37,172 bases of DNA, from positions 8,053 through 45,224 of the forward strand of contig MKRZ01000213.1 in assembly GCA_001897075.1 (NCBI GenBank), read 5' to 3'. A model generated the notes under the pieces. It saw only the letters and a program-made list of their open reading frames with translations. It was not told the origin of the DNA and did no database searches. Source of the DNA: Mesorhizobium sp. 61-13. Its GTDB lineage: Bacteria > Pseudomonadota > Alphaproteobacteria > Rhizobiales > Rhizobiaceae. This document shows positions 23,556-31,800 of this stretch, piece by piece. Made by a program: the position numbers and the translations under genes. Each line of letters opens with the position of its first letter. Within the stretch, counting starts at the first letter, position 1.

Positions 23556-24947
23556 TCAAGAGGCGGGTCTTTGCAGATACTCTCCGCTGCCCTTCCTGCC
23601 AATGAGTTCACCGTCTCGCACCACGACTTGCCCTCGCACCATCGTCGTCACTGGCCAGCCGGTGACCGTCAACCCCTCGTAGGGGGTGTAGTCGCAGTCG
23701 TCGTGAAGCAGGTCGTGAGTGATCGTCACGTTTTTGCCTGGGTCCCATATCGCAATGTCGGCGTCGGCACCGACTGCTATCGTGCCCTTGCGTGGGTATA
23801 GTCCGTAAGTCTTGGCGTGGTTGGTGGCGGTAAGGGCGACGAAGCGATTGATATCAATCCGGCCCTTGCCGACTCCTTCTGAAAACAGGATCGGCAACCG
23901 GGCCGCGACTCCCGGGATCCCGTTCGGCACCCAGCGAAAGCTCGACCGGCCTTTCTGTGTCAGCTTTCCACGCGGGTCGTTGTAGCGGAATGGACAGTGA
24001 TCGGATGAGAACAGTTGAAAAACCCCTTGCTGGAGCCCCTCCCAGCAAGCAAGTTGGCTTTCCTTGTCTCGCGGAGGCGGAGAGCAAACGTACTTCCCAC
24101 CCTCCATCCCTGGATGATCGAGATCACTGGCCGTAAGCACCAGATATTGCGGACAAGTCTCTCCGTGGACAGTCAAGCCGCGGCTTTGGGCGCGACGGAT
24201 TTCCTCCATCGCCTGGCGGTTGGAGACGTGAACGACGGTGATCGAAATATCGGCCACTTCAGCCAGCGAAATCGCACGGTGGGTTGCTTCGCGTTCCACG
24301 GCAATCGGACGTGAGTTCGAGTGGAAACGAGGGGCGGTGTTTCCCCCTGCCTCCAGTCGCTCGGTAAGAAAGCGGATGGCGTCGTAATTCTCGGCATGGA
24401 CCATAACGTTGGCGTGGTGTTCGCGTGCCACGGCCATTACCCGCAGAATATCATAGTCCTTCAGGACAAGATCTTCATAGGTCATGAAGACCTTGAACGA
24501 CGTGTAGCCATCGCGGATCAGGGCAGGAAGTTCCTGCCCGAGCACGTGATCCGTGGGGTCGGTGATGATAACGTGAAAGCTGACATCGACGTAGCAATTC
24601 CCGTCAGCTTTGGCGTGATAGTCCTTCACTGCTTCGCGCAGGCTTTGACCGCGCTGCTGCAGGCAGAAGGGAAGCAGCGTGGTCGTGCCACCGAAGGCGG
24701 CCGACCTTGTGCCGCTTTCAAAACCATCGGCCATGACGACGTCTGGCGTGTCTGGCTGATCAAGGTGAACATGGCTGTCGATGCCGCCCGGCAGGACGAG
24801 TTTTCCTTGTGCGTCGATGATGTTGTCGGCAATTCCGAGCCCATCTCCGAGCGCCGAGATGCGGCCGTCCGCTATGGCGATGTCGCACAGGAACGTGTCG
24901 ACAGCAGTAGCGACCTTACCGCCGCGAATGATCGTGTCGAATTTCAC
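23556..24947 (-). CDS. Dihydropyrimidinase / D-hydantoinase family amidohydrolase
   Basis: Metal-dependent cyclic amidohydrolase that would open a six- or five-membered cyclic diamide ring such as dihydropyrimidine or hydantoin. The 463-aa protein has the full ligand set: HxH (H59, H61 in GGIDSHVHLD), a lysine in the carbamylation position (K152 in SFKVFMTYE), H184 (VMVHAEN), H240 (TVVHVSN) and catalytic D316 (SSDHCPF). The C-terminal domain contains KGTIAVGADADIAIWDP. It lies 21 nt after the racemase-family gene on the same strand. No N-carbamoylase gene is near, which is usually the next enzyme. The exact substrate cannot be told from sequence. The 118 bp after it, up to the end of the fliI-operon gene, hold only a weak GGCTTT/AAAGCC dyad. 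Confidence 0.93.
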   Translation of the reverse strand: MKFDTIIRGGKVATAVDTFLCDIAIADGRISALGDGLGIADNIIDAQGKLVLPGGIDSHVHLDQPDTPDVVMADGFESGTRSAAFGGTTTLLPFCLQQRGQSLREAVKDYHAKADGNCYVDVSFHVIITDPTDHVLGQELPALIRDGYTSFKVFMTYEDLVLKDYDILRVMAVAREHHANVMVHAENYDAIRFLTERLEAGGNTAPRFHSNSRPIAVEREATHRAISLAEVADISITVVHVSNRQAMEEIRRAQSRGLTVHGETCPQYLVLTASDLDHPGMEGGKYVCSPPPRDKESQLACWEGLQQGVFQLFSSDHCPFRYNDPRGKLTQKGRSSFRWVPNGIPGVAARLPILFSEGVGKGRIDINRFVALTATNHAKTYGLYPRKGTIAVGADADIAIWDPGKNVTITHDLLHDDCDYTPYEGLTVTGWPVTTMVRGQVVVRDGELIGRKGSGEYLQRPAS

Positions 24948-24968
24948 GATTGTCTTCCGATCAACAAA

Positions 24969-25733
24969 TCATGCTGGTGGGTTTGTGTCCGTACGGTGCT
25001 CGAACCGTGCCGCAAGGGCACCATGCAACCCTCGTGTTTCCTTGGCTGCGGGACGCCGAAAGCTGCCAGCTTTCGCCTTGCCAGGAGACAGGGCGATGAG
25101 GGCCTCGGCCTGTTTCACTGCGGCAGTAATCGGATCGATGAGGGGCACGGGAATTCGTGCGCGCACGCGTTGGGCCAGCCCAGCGAGCGGCGCACCGGCA
25201 AGTATGACTACGTCGGCATCGTCTGTCTCAACGGCCCGATTGGCCAACGCAACCAGAAGGTCCTCCATCTCGTCCTGGACGTTGGAAATCGAGGCGAAGG
25301 ATTGATCGAGCGCATGAATGCCGGTGCAGCGGTACCCCATGCCATGCAGGTCGACACAGTCGCGATACCAGCCGCGCAATGCCGATGCGAACGTCACGAT
25401 TGCAAAGCGGTGTCCAAGCATACAGGCTGTAAGCATCGCTGCCTCTGACATGCCGATGACCGGAATATCGAAGAGTTCTCGCGCTCCAAGTAAGCCCGGA
25501 TCGCCAAACGCGGCGATGATTGCTGCATCCGCGCCGGCATGGTGATCAGCCAGCATCTCCATGGCGGTTGCGCCGCCAATTTGCGCTTCAGAGCGCGTTG
25601 AGATGTAGGGAACACCGCGGGTGGCCGTCAGCGGCTTGAGTATGGTTCCTGGTGCTGCGACGGCACGGCCTGCGCCAACCAGGAGGTCTGTGACACCCTG
25701 CGTTGTATTAGGATTCAGAACAAGGATTCGCAC
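24969..25733 (-). CDS. Asp/Glu (hydantoin) racemase-family protein lacking both catalytic cysteines
   Basis: The 254-aa product has the fold signatures of hydantoin/allantoin racemases (MRILVLNPNTTQGVT at the N-terminus, AAFGDPGLLGARE, IPVIGMSEAAMLTAC). Active members use two cysteines: one in I-x-C-F-x-D-P-G and one in L-G-C-A-G-M-A-G. Here these positions are alanine (residue 75, IIAAFGDPG) and glycine (residue 180, ILAGAPLAGLA). The C-terminus has about 35 extra basic residues. It sits between a YciI-like gene and a hydantoinase, so context points to ring-opening metabolism, but ordinary two-base racemase chemistry looks impossible. It may have another activity, or bind ligand without catalysis. 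The family is clear; the function is not. Confidence 0.88.
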   Translation of the reverse strand: MRILVLNPNTTQGVTDLLVGAGRAVAAPGTILKPLTATRGVPYISTRSEAQIGGATAMEMLADHHAGADAAIIAAFGDPGLLGARELFDIPVIGMSEAAMLTACMLGHRFAIVTFASALRGWYRDCVDLHGMGYRCTGIHALDQSFASISNVQDEMEDLLVALANRAVETDDADVVILAGAPLAGLAQRVRARIPVPLIDPITAAVKQAEALIALSPGKAKAGSFRRPAAKETRGLHGALAARFEHRTDTNPPA

Positions 25734-25770
25734 GGATTTCCCCCACTTGGGTCGGCTGACAGGTGGTCGC

Positions 25771-26055
25771 TCACGATTGCCGCGGCCATTTCTTCGTGAA
25801 CGGCCAGATTTCCACCCGCTCGTAGACGTCGTTCTTTGTCAGCACCGATTGCTCGACCCACTTCTCCGCTGCTGTCCTGTCGGGAAAATCCATGATCAGC
25901 AGGGAACCCGCCATCGACCCGTCGTCCTTCAGTAGCGGGCCGGCGACCAGCATCTTGTCCTCCGAGGCGGCAAGATATTCGATATTCTTGGGGCGAACCG
26001 CCAGCCGTGTTTCAAGCTTACCTGGCCGATCAATTCCATAGATGACAAACAGCAT
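25771..26055 (-). CDS. YciI-like protein
   Basis: Small cytoplasmic protein of 94 aa with the dimeric ferredoxin-like YciI fold: N-terminal strand MLFVIYGIDRPG, central VAGPLLKDDGSMAGSLLIMDFPDRTAAEKWVEQ and DVYERVEIWPF. Some relatives catalyse dehalogenation or lactone steps, but most have no assigned activity. It lies 37 nt before the racemase-family gene and is read on the same strand after the GntR gene, so it belongs to the island's leftward operon. It is unrelated in context to the DGPF protein at 11556-11930. Confidence 0.9.
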   Translation of the reverse strand: MLFVIYGIDRPGKLETRLAVRPKNIEYLAASEDKMLVAGPLLKDDGSMAGSLLIMDFPDRTAAEKWVEQSVLTKNDVYERVEIWPFTKKWPRQS

Positions 26056-26089
26056 TCTTTCCTCCTCTGGATGGCGCCTGACCCCTGCG

Positions 26090-26773
26090 TTACTGGCTGA
26101 GCGCGAGTTTATGTGTTTCCTTGAACAGACGTGCGGTATGCATGACGTGGTTCATGGCTGCGGCGCCTGCCCGAGCCGAGTCGCGGGCCATCAACGCGTC
26201 CAGAATTTCTCGATGTTCGAGGATCGATTCGTGCCAGCGGTTGGGCACGGTCAGTCCGGCAAATCGAGCTTGCCGGATTTTGGTCATCAGGCGCGCATGC
26301 ATGGAAACCAGAATACTGTTGCCGCTGAACTCGACGACCAATGCGTGGGCCCGGTCGTTTGCGGTGAAGTAGTCGACCTCGTTATTGGTCCGGTAGTGTT
26401 CTTCCATCTCTTCCTGGATATTGCGCAGCGTCTCGAGGTCGTCGCTGCTGGCTTTTTCAGCCGCGAGTTCCGCTGCGGTGCGCTCAAGCCCGGCAACGGC
26501 GTCGAAACACTCGCTTACGAGATGAGGCGAGGTCCCGGCGACACGTGCTCCGCGGTTGGGCAGGAGGTCGACGAGCCCCTCTGAATTCAGCACCTTGAGT
26601 GCCTCTCGAAGCGGCGTTCGTGAAATCTCGAATTGCTCGCACAGCATTTTTTCGTCGATGTGCTGTCCCGGCAGCAGCCGCCCCTCCAAAATCATCTTCC
26701 TCAACATGCCAACGATCTGTTCGTGCAGCGACGAACGGTTGAGCTTCAATTCGCTCTCAAAAAGCATCGGCAT
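26090..26773 (-). CDS. GntR/FadR-family transcription regulator (FCD domain)
   Basis: Ligand-responsive repressor or activator of the island. The 227-aa protein has a GntR winged helix (residues ~15-80: LHEQIVGMLRKMILEGRLLPGQHIDEKMLCEQFEISRTPLREALKVLNSEGLVDLLPNRGARV) and an FCD effector domain with metal-binding-type residues in FTANDRAHALV, ILEHREIL and AAMNHVMHT. GGAAGGAA precedes the ATG. It is transcribed leftward ahead of the yciI-like, racemase-family and hydantoinase genes and divergent from the transporter operon; the region between carries palindromes typical for this family. Its inducer is probably the substrate of the island. Confidence 0.92.
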   Translation of the reverse strand: MPMLFESELKLNRSSLHEQIVGMLRKMILEGRLLPGQHIDEKMLCEQFEISRTPLREALKVLNSEGLVDLLPNRGARVAGTSPHLVSECFDAVAGLERTAAELAAEKASSDDLETLRNIQEEMEEHYRTNNEVDYFTANDRAHALVVEFSGNSILVSMHARLMTKIRQARFAGLTVPNRWHESILEHREILDALMARDSARAGAAAMNHVMHTARLFKETHKLALSQ

Positions 26774-26802
26774 TTCCTTCCTGCGATTTGCCTGTCAGCT
26801 AT

Positions 26803-26847
26803 TGCATAAATTATATTTGCATTGATTGCAAATGAATGCATAATGCA
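26803..26847. promoter_or_regulatory. Clustered TGCA palindromes, probable GntR operator
   Basis: Five TGCA cores occur in 45 bp. They form a 19-bp dyad ATTTGCA-TTGAT-TGCAAAT (26815-26833), an 11-bp dyad TGCATAATGCA (26837-26847) and a looser pair at 26803-26821. The block lies between the divergent GntR and transporter genes and overlaps the GntR -10 box, a good position for autoregulation and control of both operons. Confidence 0.6.
26810..26815 (-). promoter_or_regulatory. TATAAT -10 element for the GntR operon
   Basis: On the minus strand a perfect TATAAT lies 37 bp upstream of the GntR start codon, giving a leader of about 30 nt. No good TTGACA is seen 17 bp upstream, so it may need an activator or be a weak promoter. 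It sits between two TGCA palindromes. Confidence 0.4.
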
Positions 26848-26904
26848 AAAGTCATTTTTACCGAAGCCCACATTGAAGGGCTGTCGCTAGGGAGGAGACC
26901 CAGC

Positions 26905-27951
26905 ATGACCAGGAATGGCTTGACGCGCAGGAGCGTGCTGACCGCGGCGGCGCTATTGCCGCTAACGCGGTTTGCATCGGCGCAATCCGGGCAAGTTGTC
27001 GCCACAGCTTTCCCCGGACCTTATGAAGAGGCTGCGCGCCGCTTGCCGGGAGTGGCGTTTGCAAAGGCGACGGGAGCTCAAGCGCTCATACAGCCGGTTC
27101 TGGCGCAGGAGGCGATGGGCCGCGTCCTCGCTGCCAAGAGTGGCAAGCCGCCTTACGACGTCGTCATCCTCGACGAGGCGACCTACCTGAAATCCTTGAA
27201 GGACGATGTCTTTGAAAAGATTGACCCAGCAAAAGTGCCCAACCTGCAGGACATTGCGAGCGGGTTCGGTGACGAGCGCGGGGTCGGCGCCTTCGTTGCG
27301 GCGCACGTCATCGGAATTGCCTACAATCCCACAACCGTAAAGGAAGCGCCTACATCGTGGGAAGATCTCTGGAAGCCAGAGTACAAGGGCCGAGTGGGCA
27401 TCACCAACCTGAACAGTGGCCTGGGGACGGCTTTCCTGGCGGAGATCAACCGTCTGCGCGGCGGCAGCGTCGAGAATTTCGACCGTGGCTTTGCTGCAAT
27501 GAAGGAATTGCTTCCCAACATTGCGGCGATTGCCGCCAATCCGGGCGCATTGGCAACGCTTTTCCAGCAGGGTGAAATCGACATTGCCTTCAATTTCCTG
27601 TCGGCGGTTGAGCCCTTGCGTCAGCGCGGTGTCGACATAGCTTTCGCACGCCCCAAGGAAGGCTACATCCTGCTTCGCAACAGCATGCACATCATCAAGG
27701 GCACGACGGTTCCTGACCTTGCGGCAGCTTATCTCAACGCCAACCTCGATCCGGCGGTCCAGGCGGCAATGGGCCAGAACCCCTATGTGGTGTTCCCGAC
27801 CAACCGGAAGGTTCCATTCGGGCCGGACCTGTCGCCTTATGCAAAGGACCAAGACGATCTCGTAAAGAACAATGTCATCACGGACTGGGCGGCCATCAAT
27901 CCGCAGCGGCCCGGCCTGATCGAGCGCTTCAATCGCGAGATCCATCAATGA
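26905..27951 (+). CDS. ABC transporter substrate-binding protein, Tat-exported, PotD-like
   Basis: Periplasmic binding protein that delivers a small solute to the transporter encoded downstream. I place the start at ATG 26905, 7 nt after GGAGGAG; the ORF track start lies inside the operator. The 348-aa product has a twin-arginine-type signal (LTRRSVLTAAALLPLTRFASA), then a type II binding fold with KPPYDVVILDEATYLKSLKDDVFEKIDPAKVPNL, VGAFVAAHVIGIAYNPTTVKEAPTSWEDLWKPEYKGRVGI and KDNV-like C-terminal VKNNVITDWAAINPQRPGLIERFNREIHQ. It resembles polyamine/iron-type extracellular family 1 proteins. The ATPase and permease genes are separated from it by two hydrolase genes. The ligand is unknown. 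Confidence 0.9.
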   Translation: MTRNGLTRRSVLTAAALLPLTRFASAQSGQVVATAFPGPYEEAARRLPGVAFAKATGAQALIQPVLAQEAMGRVLAAKSGKPPYDVVILDEATYLKSLKDDVFEKIDPAKVPNLQDIASGFGDERGVGAFVAAHVIGIAYNPTTVKEAPTSWEDLWKPEYKGRVGITNLNSGLGTAFLAEINRLRGGSVENFDRGFAAMKELLPNIAAIAANPGALATLFQQGEIDIAFNFLSAVEPLRQRGVDIAFARPKEGYILLRNSMHIIKGTTVPDLAAAYLNANLDPAVQAAMGQNPYVVFPTNRKVPFGPDLSPYAKDQDDLVKNNVITDWAAINPQRPGLIERFNREIHQ

Positions 27952-29225
27952 CCTTGCACGAGCTGTCCCTTGTCGAGGCGGCTCGGGCCATTGCGGCTGG
28001 TGAAATCACCAGCCAGCAATTGGTGAGATCCTGTCTCGAGCGCATCGCCGATCGCGAACCCGCAGTCGGTGCGTGGATCGAGATCGATCAGGACTACGCC
28101 ATCGCGCAGGCTCGCCATCGCGACAACGAGAAGCCGCGCGGACCTCTCCACGGCATTCCGATTGGCGTGAAAGACATCATCGACACCGCCGACATGCCCA
28201 CGGCCTATGGATCGGCGCTCTACCGTGGTTACCGGCCTGCAGCGGATGCCGCCTGCGTTGCGCTGGTCAAGCGGGCCGGTGCTGTTGTGCTCGGCAAGAC
28301 GGTGTCGACCGAATTTGCATTCTTCCCCCCGAGCAAGACCGCGAATCCGCGCAACCTTGCGCACACGCCCGGAGGGTCCTCCAGCGGTTCGGCGGCAGCT
28401 GTTGCCGACAACATGGTGCCGGTTGCCTTCGGGACACAGACCGCGGGTTCGATCTCACGACCGGCATCGTTTTGTGGCGTAGTGGGCTACAAGGCGAGTT
28501 TTGGCCAGCTGCCTTTGGCGGGCATCAAACCGTTTTCCCCGACACTCGATACGCTTGGAACGTTTACCCGCTCGGCGGCAGACATCATGCCGATGCGCGC
28601 GGCGCTGCTGGGCGTCGAGCCCGCAGTTTCCGTCCCATCGAATGCGCCAAGGGTCCTGCTTTGCAAGACACCTCAGGATACAAAGGCGGAAGAATCCAGC
28701 CTCGATGCCGTCGCCTGGGCGGCAGCCCAAAGCGCACGCGCCGGTGCAAAGGTAGACGAGCACGTTCTGCCGGGCATGTTCGAGAGTCTGCCTGAGGATC
28801 AGTCGGCGATCATGGGTTTTGAGGCGGCTCGGGTCTATGCCTATGAGCACGACTTCCGCCCGGCCGAAATCAATCCGGCGTTCAAGGCCTACCTCGATGA
28901 TGCCGACAAGGTTACTTTCGGACAGTATCAGCGCGCGCTTGGCAAGATTGGCCCATGCCGCCAGCACGTCGATGCGCTTTTCGCCGAAGCCGATGTCATC
29001 ATTGCTCCCGCAGCGCAAGGCGAAGCGCCGGAAGGACTCAAATGGTCCGGCGATCCCATCTTCAATCGGATTTGGACGCTACTCGGTTACCCGACGATCA
29101 TATTGCCGGGCTTTATCGGGCCCAAGGGTCTTCCGGTAGGTGTCCAGTTGATCGGCCGTCAGGGTCACGACGACGAACTTATTGCCGTAGCTGAGTGGAT
29201 GGAAAAGGCGTTCCGACATGGCTGA
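27948..29225 (+). CDS. Amidase-signature family hydrolase
   Basis: Cytoplasmic amide hydrolase with a Ser-cisSer-Lys triad. The 425-aa protein shows the catalytic lysine (K75 in PIGVKDIIDTADMPT), the serine/glycine-rich signature TPGGSSSGSAAAVA (residues 140-153) and the nucleophile serine in GTQTAGSISRPASFCG (S168). Its start overlaps the binding protein stop by 4 nt. Relatives include GatA, indoleacetamide hydrolases and the AtzE-type ureide hydrolases; the sequence does not decide between them. No GatB or GatC partner is present. Coupling to a binding protein gene suggests it acts on the imported compound or a ring-opened product. Confidence 0.93.
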   Translation: MTLHELSLVEAARAIAAGEITSQQLVRSCLERIADREPAVGAWIEIDQDYAIAQARHRDNEKPRGPLHGIPIGVKDIIDTADMPTAYGSALYRGYRPAADAACVALVKRAGAVVLGKTVSTEFAFFPPSKTANPRNLAHTPGGSSSGSAAAVADNMVPVAFGTQTAGSISRPASFCGVVGYKASFGQLPLAGIKPFSPTLDTLGTFTRSAADIMPMRAALLGVEPAVSVPSNAPRVLLCKTPQDTKAEESSLDAVAWAAAQSARAGAKVDEHVLPGMFESLPEDQSAIMGFEAARVYAYEHDFRPAEINPAFKAYLDDADKVTFGQYQRALGKIGPCRQHVDALFAEADVIIAPAAQGEAPEGLKWSGDPIFNRIWTLLGYPTIILPGFIGPKGLPVGVQLIGRQGHDDELIAVAEWMEKAFRHG

Positions 29226-30603
29226 GCCTACCCGATGCGATATCCTGGTGCGGGACGCGCTGATTGCGACGTTTGATACCGAGGATAGTTTCCTACCTGA
29301 CGGGGCGATTGCGATCACTGGCAACCGTATTGTTGCAGTCGGTCCGACAGATGAGGTAACCTCACGTTTTGCGGCGGACAAGACGATCCGCGCCGCCGGC
29401 CTGTACGCGATCCCTGGTCTCATCAACAGTCACAACCACTCGCCCCTAGGTGTTACTCGCGGCCTGATCGAGGATTCGACGGTCGCCCCGATGTATACCC
29501 GCAGCGTGCCGCAGGGTCATCTTCTGTCTGCGGAAGAATCCCTCGCACTGGCGAGACTGGGGCACTACGAACTGCTCCGATCAGGCTGTACCACTGTTGT
29601 TGATTTCTATCGCCAGCCAGCGACACTTGCGCAGGCTGCAGACGAGATTGGAACCCGCGCCGTCATTACCGGGCGCATCCATGATATCGACCTCGATCTC
29701 CTGACCGAAAAGCGGATGGTTCATCGCGACGCTGTGGGAGAGGAAACGGTTCAGGAGACGCTTGATCTGATTGCAAAATGGGATGGTGCTGCCGGTGGCC
29801 GTATTACCTGCGAGTTCGGGGTGCATGGGACCGACACTTGTTCGGCAAGTCTTCTGCGCAGGGTAGGTGATCTGGCTGCGACCCATGGTGGTCGCATTCA
29901 TCTCCACCTGGCTCATGCCAAGGGCGAAGTTGCGTATGTCCAGGAGCGCGACGGCATGACACCGACGCAATTGTTGGCCGATGTCGGATTGCTGGGTCAG
30001 AAGCTGGTCGCCGCGCATTGCGTGTTCATTGATGGCGCGGATCGCCAAAGGCTCGGCGATGCGAAAGTAACTGTCGCTCATGCTCCGCATCAAAATGCAC
30101 CTGCGGGCAATTCCGCGCCGATCCGCGAACTGGAAGCGGCGGGTGCCCAGATTACGCTGTGCACGGATGCCCGTTCCGGCAACCTGTTCGAGGCGATGCG
30201 CCTGGCTATTGCCAGTTGGCGCTTGCGCAACGGCGGCTATGAGCCGAACGCACGGCGCGCACTAAGCTGGGCAGTCGACGGAGCCGCGAAGGCATTCGGA
30301 TGGCAAGACCTCGGACGGATCGAAGCAGGGTGCCGTGCTGATATCGTTCTGCTCGACCGTCGTGATCCGAACATGGCACCGATTATCGATGGCTATGGCA
30401 TTCTTGCCTACAGCGCGAACGGGTCGAACGTCGATACGGTGATTGTCGACGGCAAAGTAAGATTGGCTGGCAAGCAGCCGGTTGGCTTTGATGGACAGGC
30501 AGTTGTGCGGGATGCGCAAGCCGTCGCCGAACGGTTGTGGCTGCGCTGCGGGCAACGCAGGGCGATCACCGCCACCAGCGCAATTCTTGATGCGGCCCAC
30601 TAA
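29218..30603 (+). CDS. TRZ/ATZ-type amidohydrolase (cytosine deaminase-like)
   Basis: Metal-dependent hydrolase of the superfamily that deaminates or dechlorinates N-heterocycles and related compounds. The 461-aa protein has an HxH motif (H72, H74 in PGLINSHNHSPLG), further ligands in HLHLAHAKGE (about residues 228-232), H267 (AAHCVFID) and D317 (LCTDARSGN). The C-terminal part has the usual RIEAGCRADIVLLDRRDPNM. It overlaps the amidase gene by 8 bp. The lack of a carbamylated lysine site separates it from the hydantoinase in the same island. Its substrate is likely an aminated ring or imidate, but this is inference. Confidence 0.92.
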   Translation: MAEPTRCDILVRDALIATFDTEDSFLPDGAIAITGNRIVAVGPTDEVTSRFAADKTIRAAGLYAIPGLINSHNHSPLGVTRGLIEDSTVAPMYTRSVPQGHLLSAEESLALARLGHYELLRSGCTTVVDFYRQPATLAQAADEIGTRAVITGRIHDIDLDLLTEKRMVHRDAVGEETVQETLDLIAKWDGAAGGRITCEFGVHGTDTCSASLLRRVGDLAATHGGRIHLHLAHAKGEVAYVQERDGMTPTQLLADVGLLGQKLVAAHCVFIDGADRQRLGDAKVTVAHAPHQNAPAGNSAPIRELEAAGAQITLCTDARSGNLFEAMRLAIASWRLRNGGYEPNARRALSWAVDGAAKAFGWQDLGRIEAGCRADIVLLDRRDPNMAPIIDGYGILAYSANGSNVDTVIVDGKVRLAGKQPVGFDGQAVVRDAQAVAERLWLRCGQRRAITATSAILDAAH

Positions 30604-30633
30604 CGAGGGACAGCACACGGAGGATGTCTTCCA

Positions 30634-31731
30634 ATGGCAAATGGTTCCGAAGCCCGCGCCGCGCCGGCGCAAGATCTGGCAATCGTCGGCCTTACGCAGC
30701 GCTATGGCGCAGTGACGGCAATTTCAAACATCAATCTCGACATTAAGGGAGGCGAACTCGTCTCGCTGCTCGGCCCATCCGGATGCGGCAAGACGACTCT
30801 TCTTAAGGCCATCGCCGGTTTCGTTCGCCAGACCGAAGGAAACATCGTAATCGGCGGGCAGATTGTTGATGCCCTTCCACCCAATCGCCGCACGGTGGGC
30901 ATCGTCTTTCAGAACTACGCGCTGTTTCCTCATATGACCGTGGCAGCCAACATTGCCTACGGCCTTGATGTGCGTGGTCTCAACCGCTCCGAAAAGGCGT
31001 CGCGGGTCGATGAGATGCTGGCCTTGGTAAAGATGGAGGCCTTTGCAGGGCGCTATCCGCGCGAGCTTTCCGGCGGCCAACAGCAACGCATCGCGATTGC
31101 ACGCGCCATGGCTGTCAAGCCGTCGATCCTGCTGCTCGATGAACCGTTTTCCGCGCTGGACAAGAACCTGCGGCTCGACATGCAGATCGAGGTGAAGCGT
31201 ATCCAGCGGCTTGCCGGCATCACCACCATCCTGGTGACGCATGATCAGGAAGAGGCACTGTCGATGTCGGATCGTGTCGCAGTGCTGTCCAACGGCTCGC
31301 TGGAGCAGTTTGCTCCGCCGACCGAGATTTATGACGCGCCGTCCAGCCTCTTCGTCAACACGTTCGTGGGCTCCGCGAATGTTCTGCCGGGCGCAGTCGT
31401 CGGGCAGGACGCTGGGGAGATTCTGGTTCGTCTGGATGCAGGCGAAACAGTGCGTGCCCGGCGCCCGGTAAATGAAATCGGTTCAGGTGCGCGGGTTTCG
31501 GTTTGTCTTCGCCCCGAGAACATCGTCGTCACGGCGGATGGTTCGGAAGGGCTGCCGGGCTTTATCGAAATGGGACTGCCCCTGGGAGCGACCATCGTTC
31601 ACGAAGTGCGAATGGCCGATGGTACGTCGCTCAAGATTTCCACCCCTCGCGCGGACTTCTCGCCGTTGGCGTCTGGCACTCCCATTCGCCTCAAGGTGAC
31701 AGCGCTTGCCAATGTCTTCCCCTTGGCCTGA
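30634..31731 (+). CDS. ABC transporter ATPase, PotA-like
   Basis: Nucleotide-binding subunit that powers the importer. The 365-aa protein has Walker A GPSGCGKTT (residues 47-55), Q-loop VFQNYALFP, signature LSGGQQQR (145-152), Walker B ILLLDEP (165-171) and H-loop LVTHDQEEA, plus a C-terminal TOBE-like domain (VNTFVGSANVLPGAVVG...VCLRPENIVV). This layout is typical for polyamine, spermidine/putrescine or iron-type importers. GGAGG lies 10 nt before the ATG. It follows the amidohydrolase by 30 bp and precedes the two permeases by 69 bp. Confidence 0.95.
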   Translation: MANGSEARAAPAQDLAIVGLTQRYGAVTAISNINLDIKGGELVSLLGPSGCGKTTLLKAIAGFVRQTEGNIVIGGQIVDALPPNRRTVGIVFQNYALFPHMTVAANIAYGLDVRGLNRSEKASRVDEMLALVKMEAFAGRYPRELSGGQQQRIAIARAMAVKPSILLLDEPFSALDKNLRLDMQIEVKRIQRLAGITTILVTHDQEEALSMSDRVAVLSNGSLEQFAPPTEIYDAPSSLFVNTFVGSANVLPGAVVGQDAGEILVRLDAGETVRARRPVNEIGSGARVSVCLRPENIVVTADGSEGLPGFIEMGLPLGATIVHEVRMADGTSLKISTPRADFSPLASGTPIRLKVTALANVFPLA

Positions 31732-31800
31732 CGGGCGCGCAGACGGAGCGAGACTGGCAGGAAATTCAACCATCGAACCGATAGACATAGGCGGCAACCG

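Noticed and set aside
26836-26904. The ORF-track start of the binding protein gene.
   Set aside because: This stretch overlaps the operator palindromes, and the twin-arginine signal only makes sense from ATG 26905 with GGAGGAG upstream.
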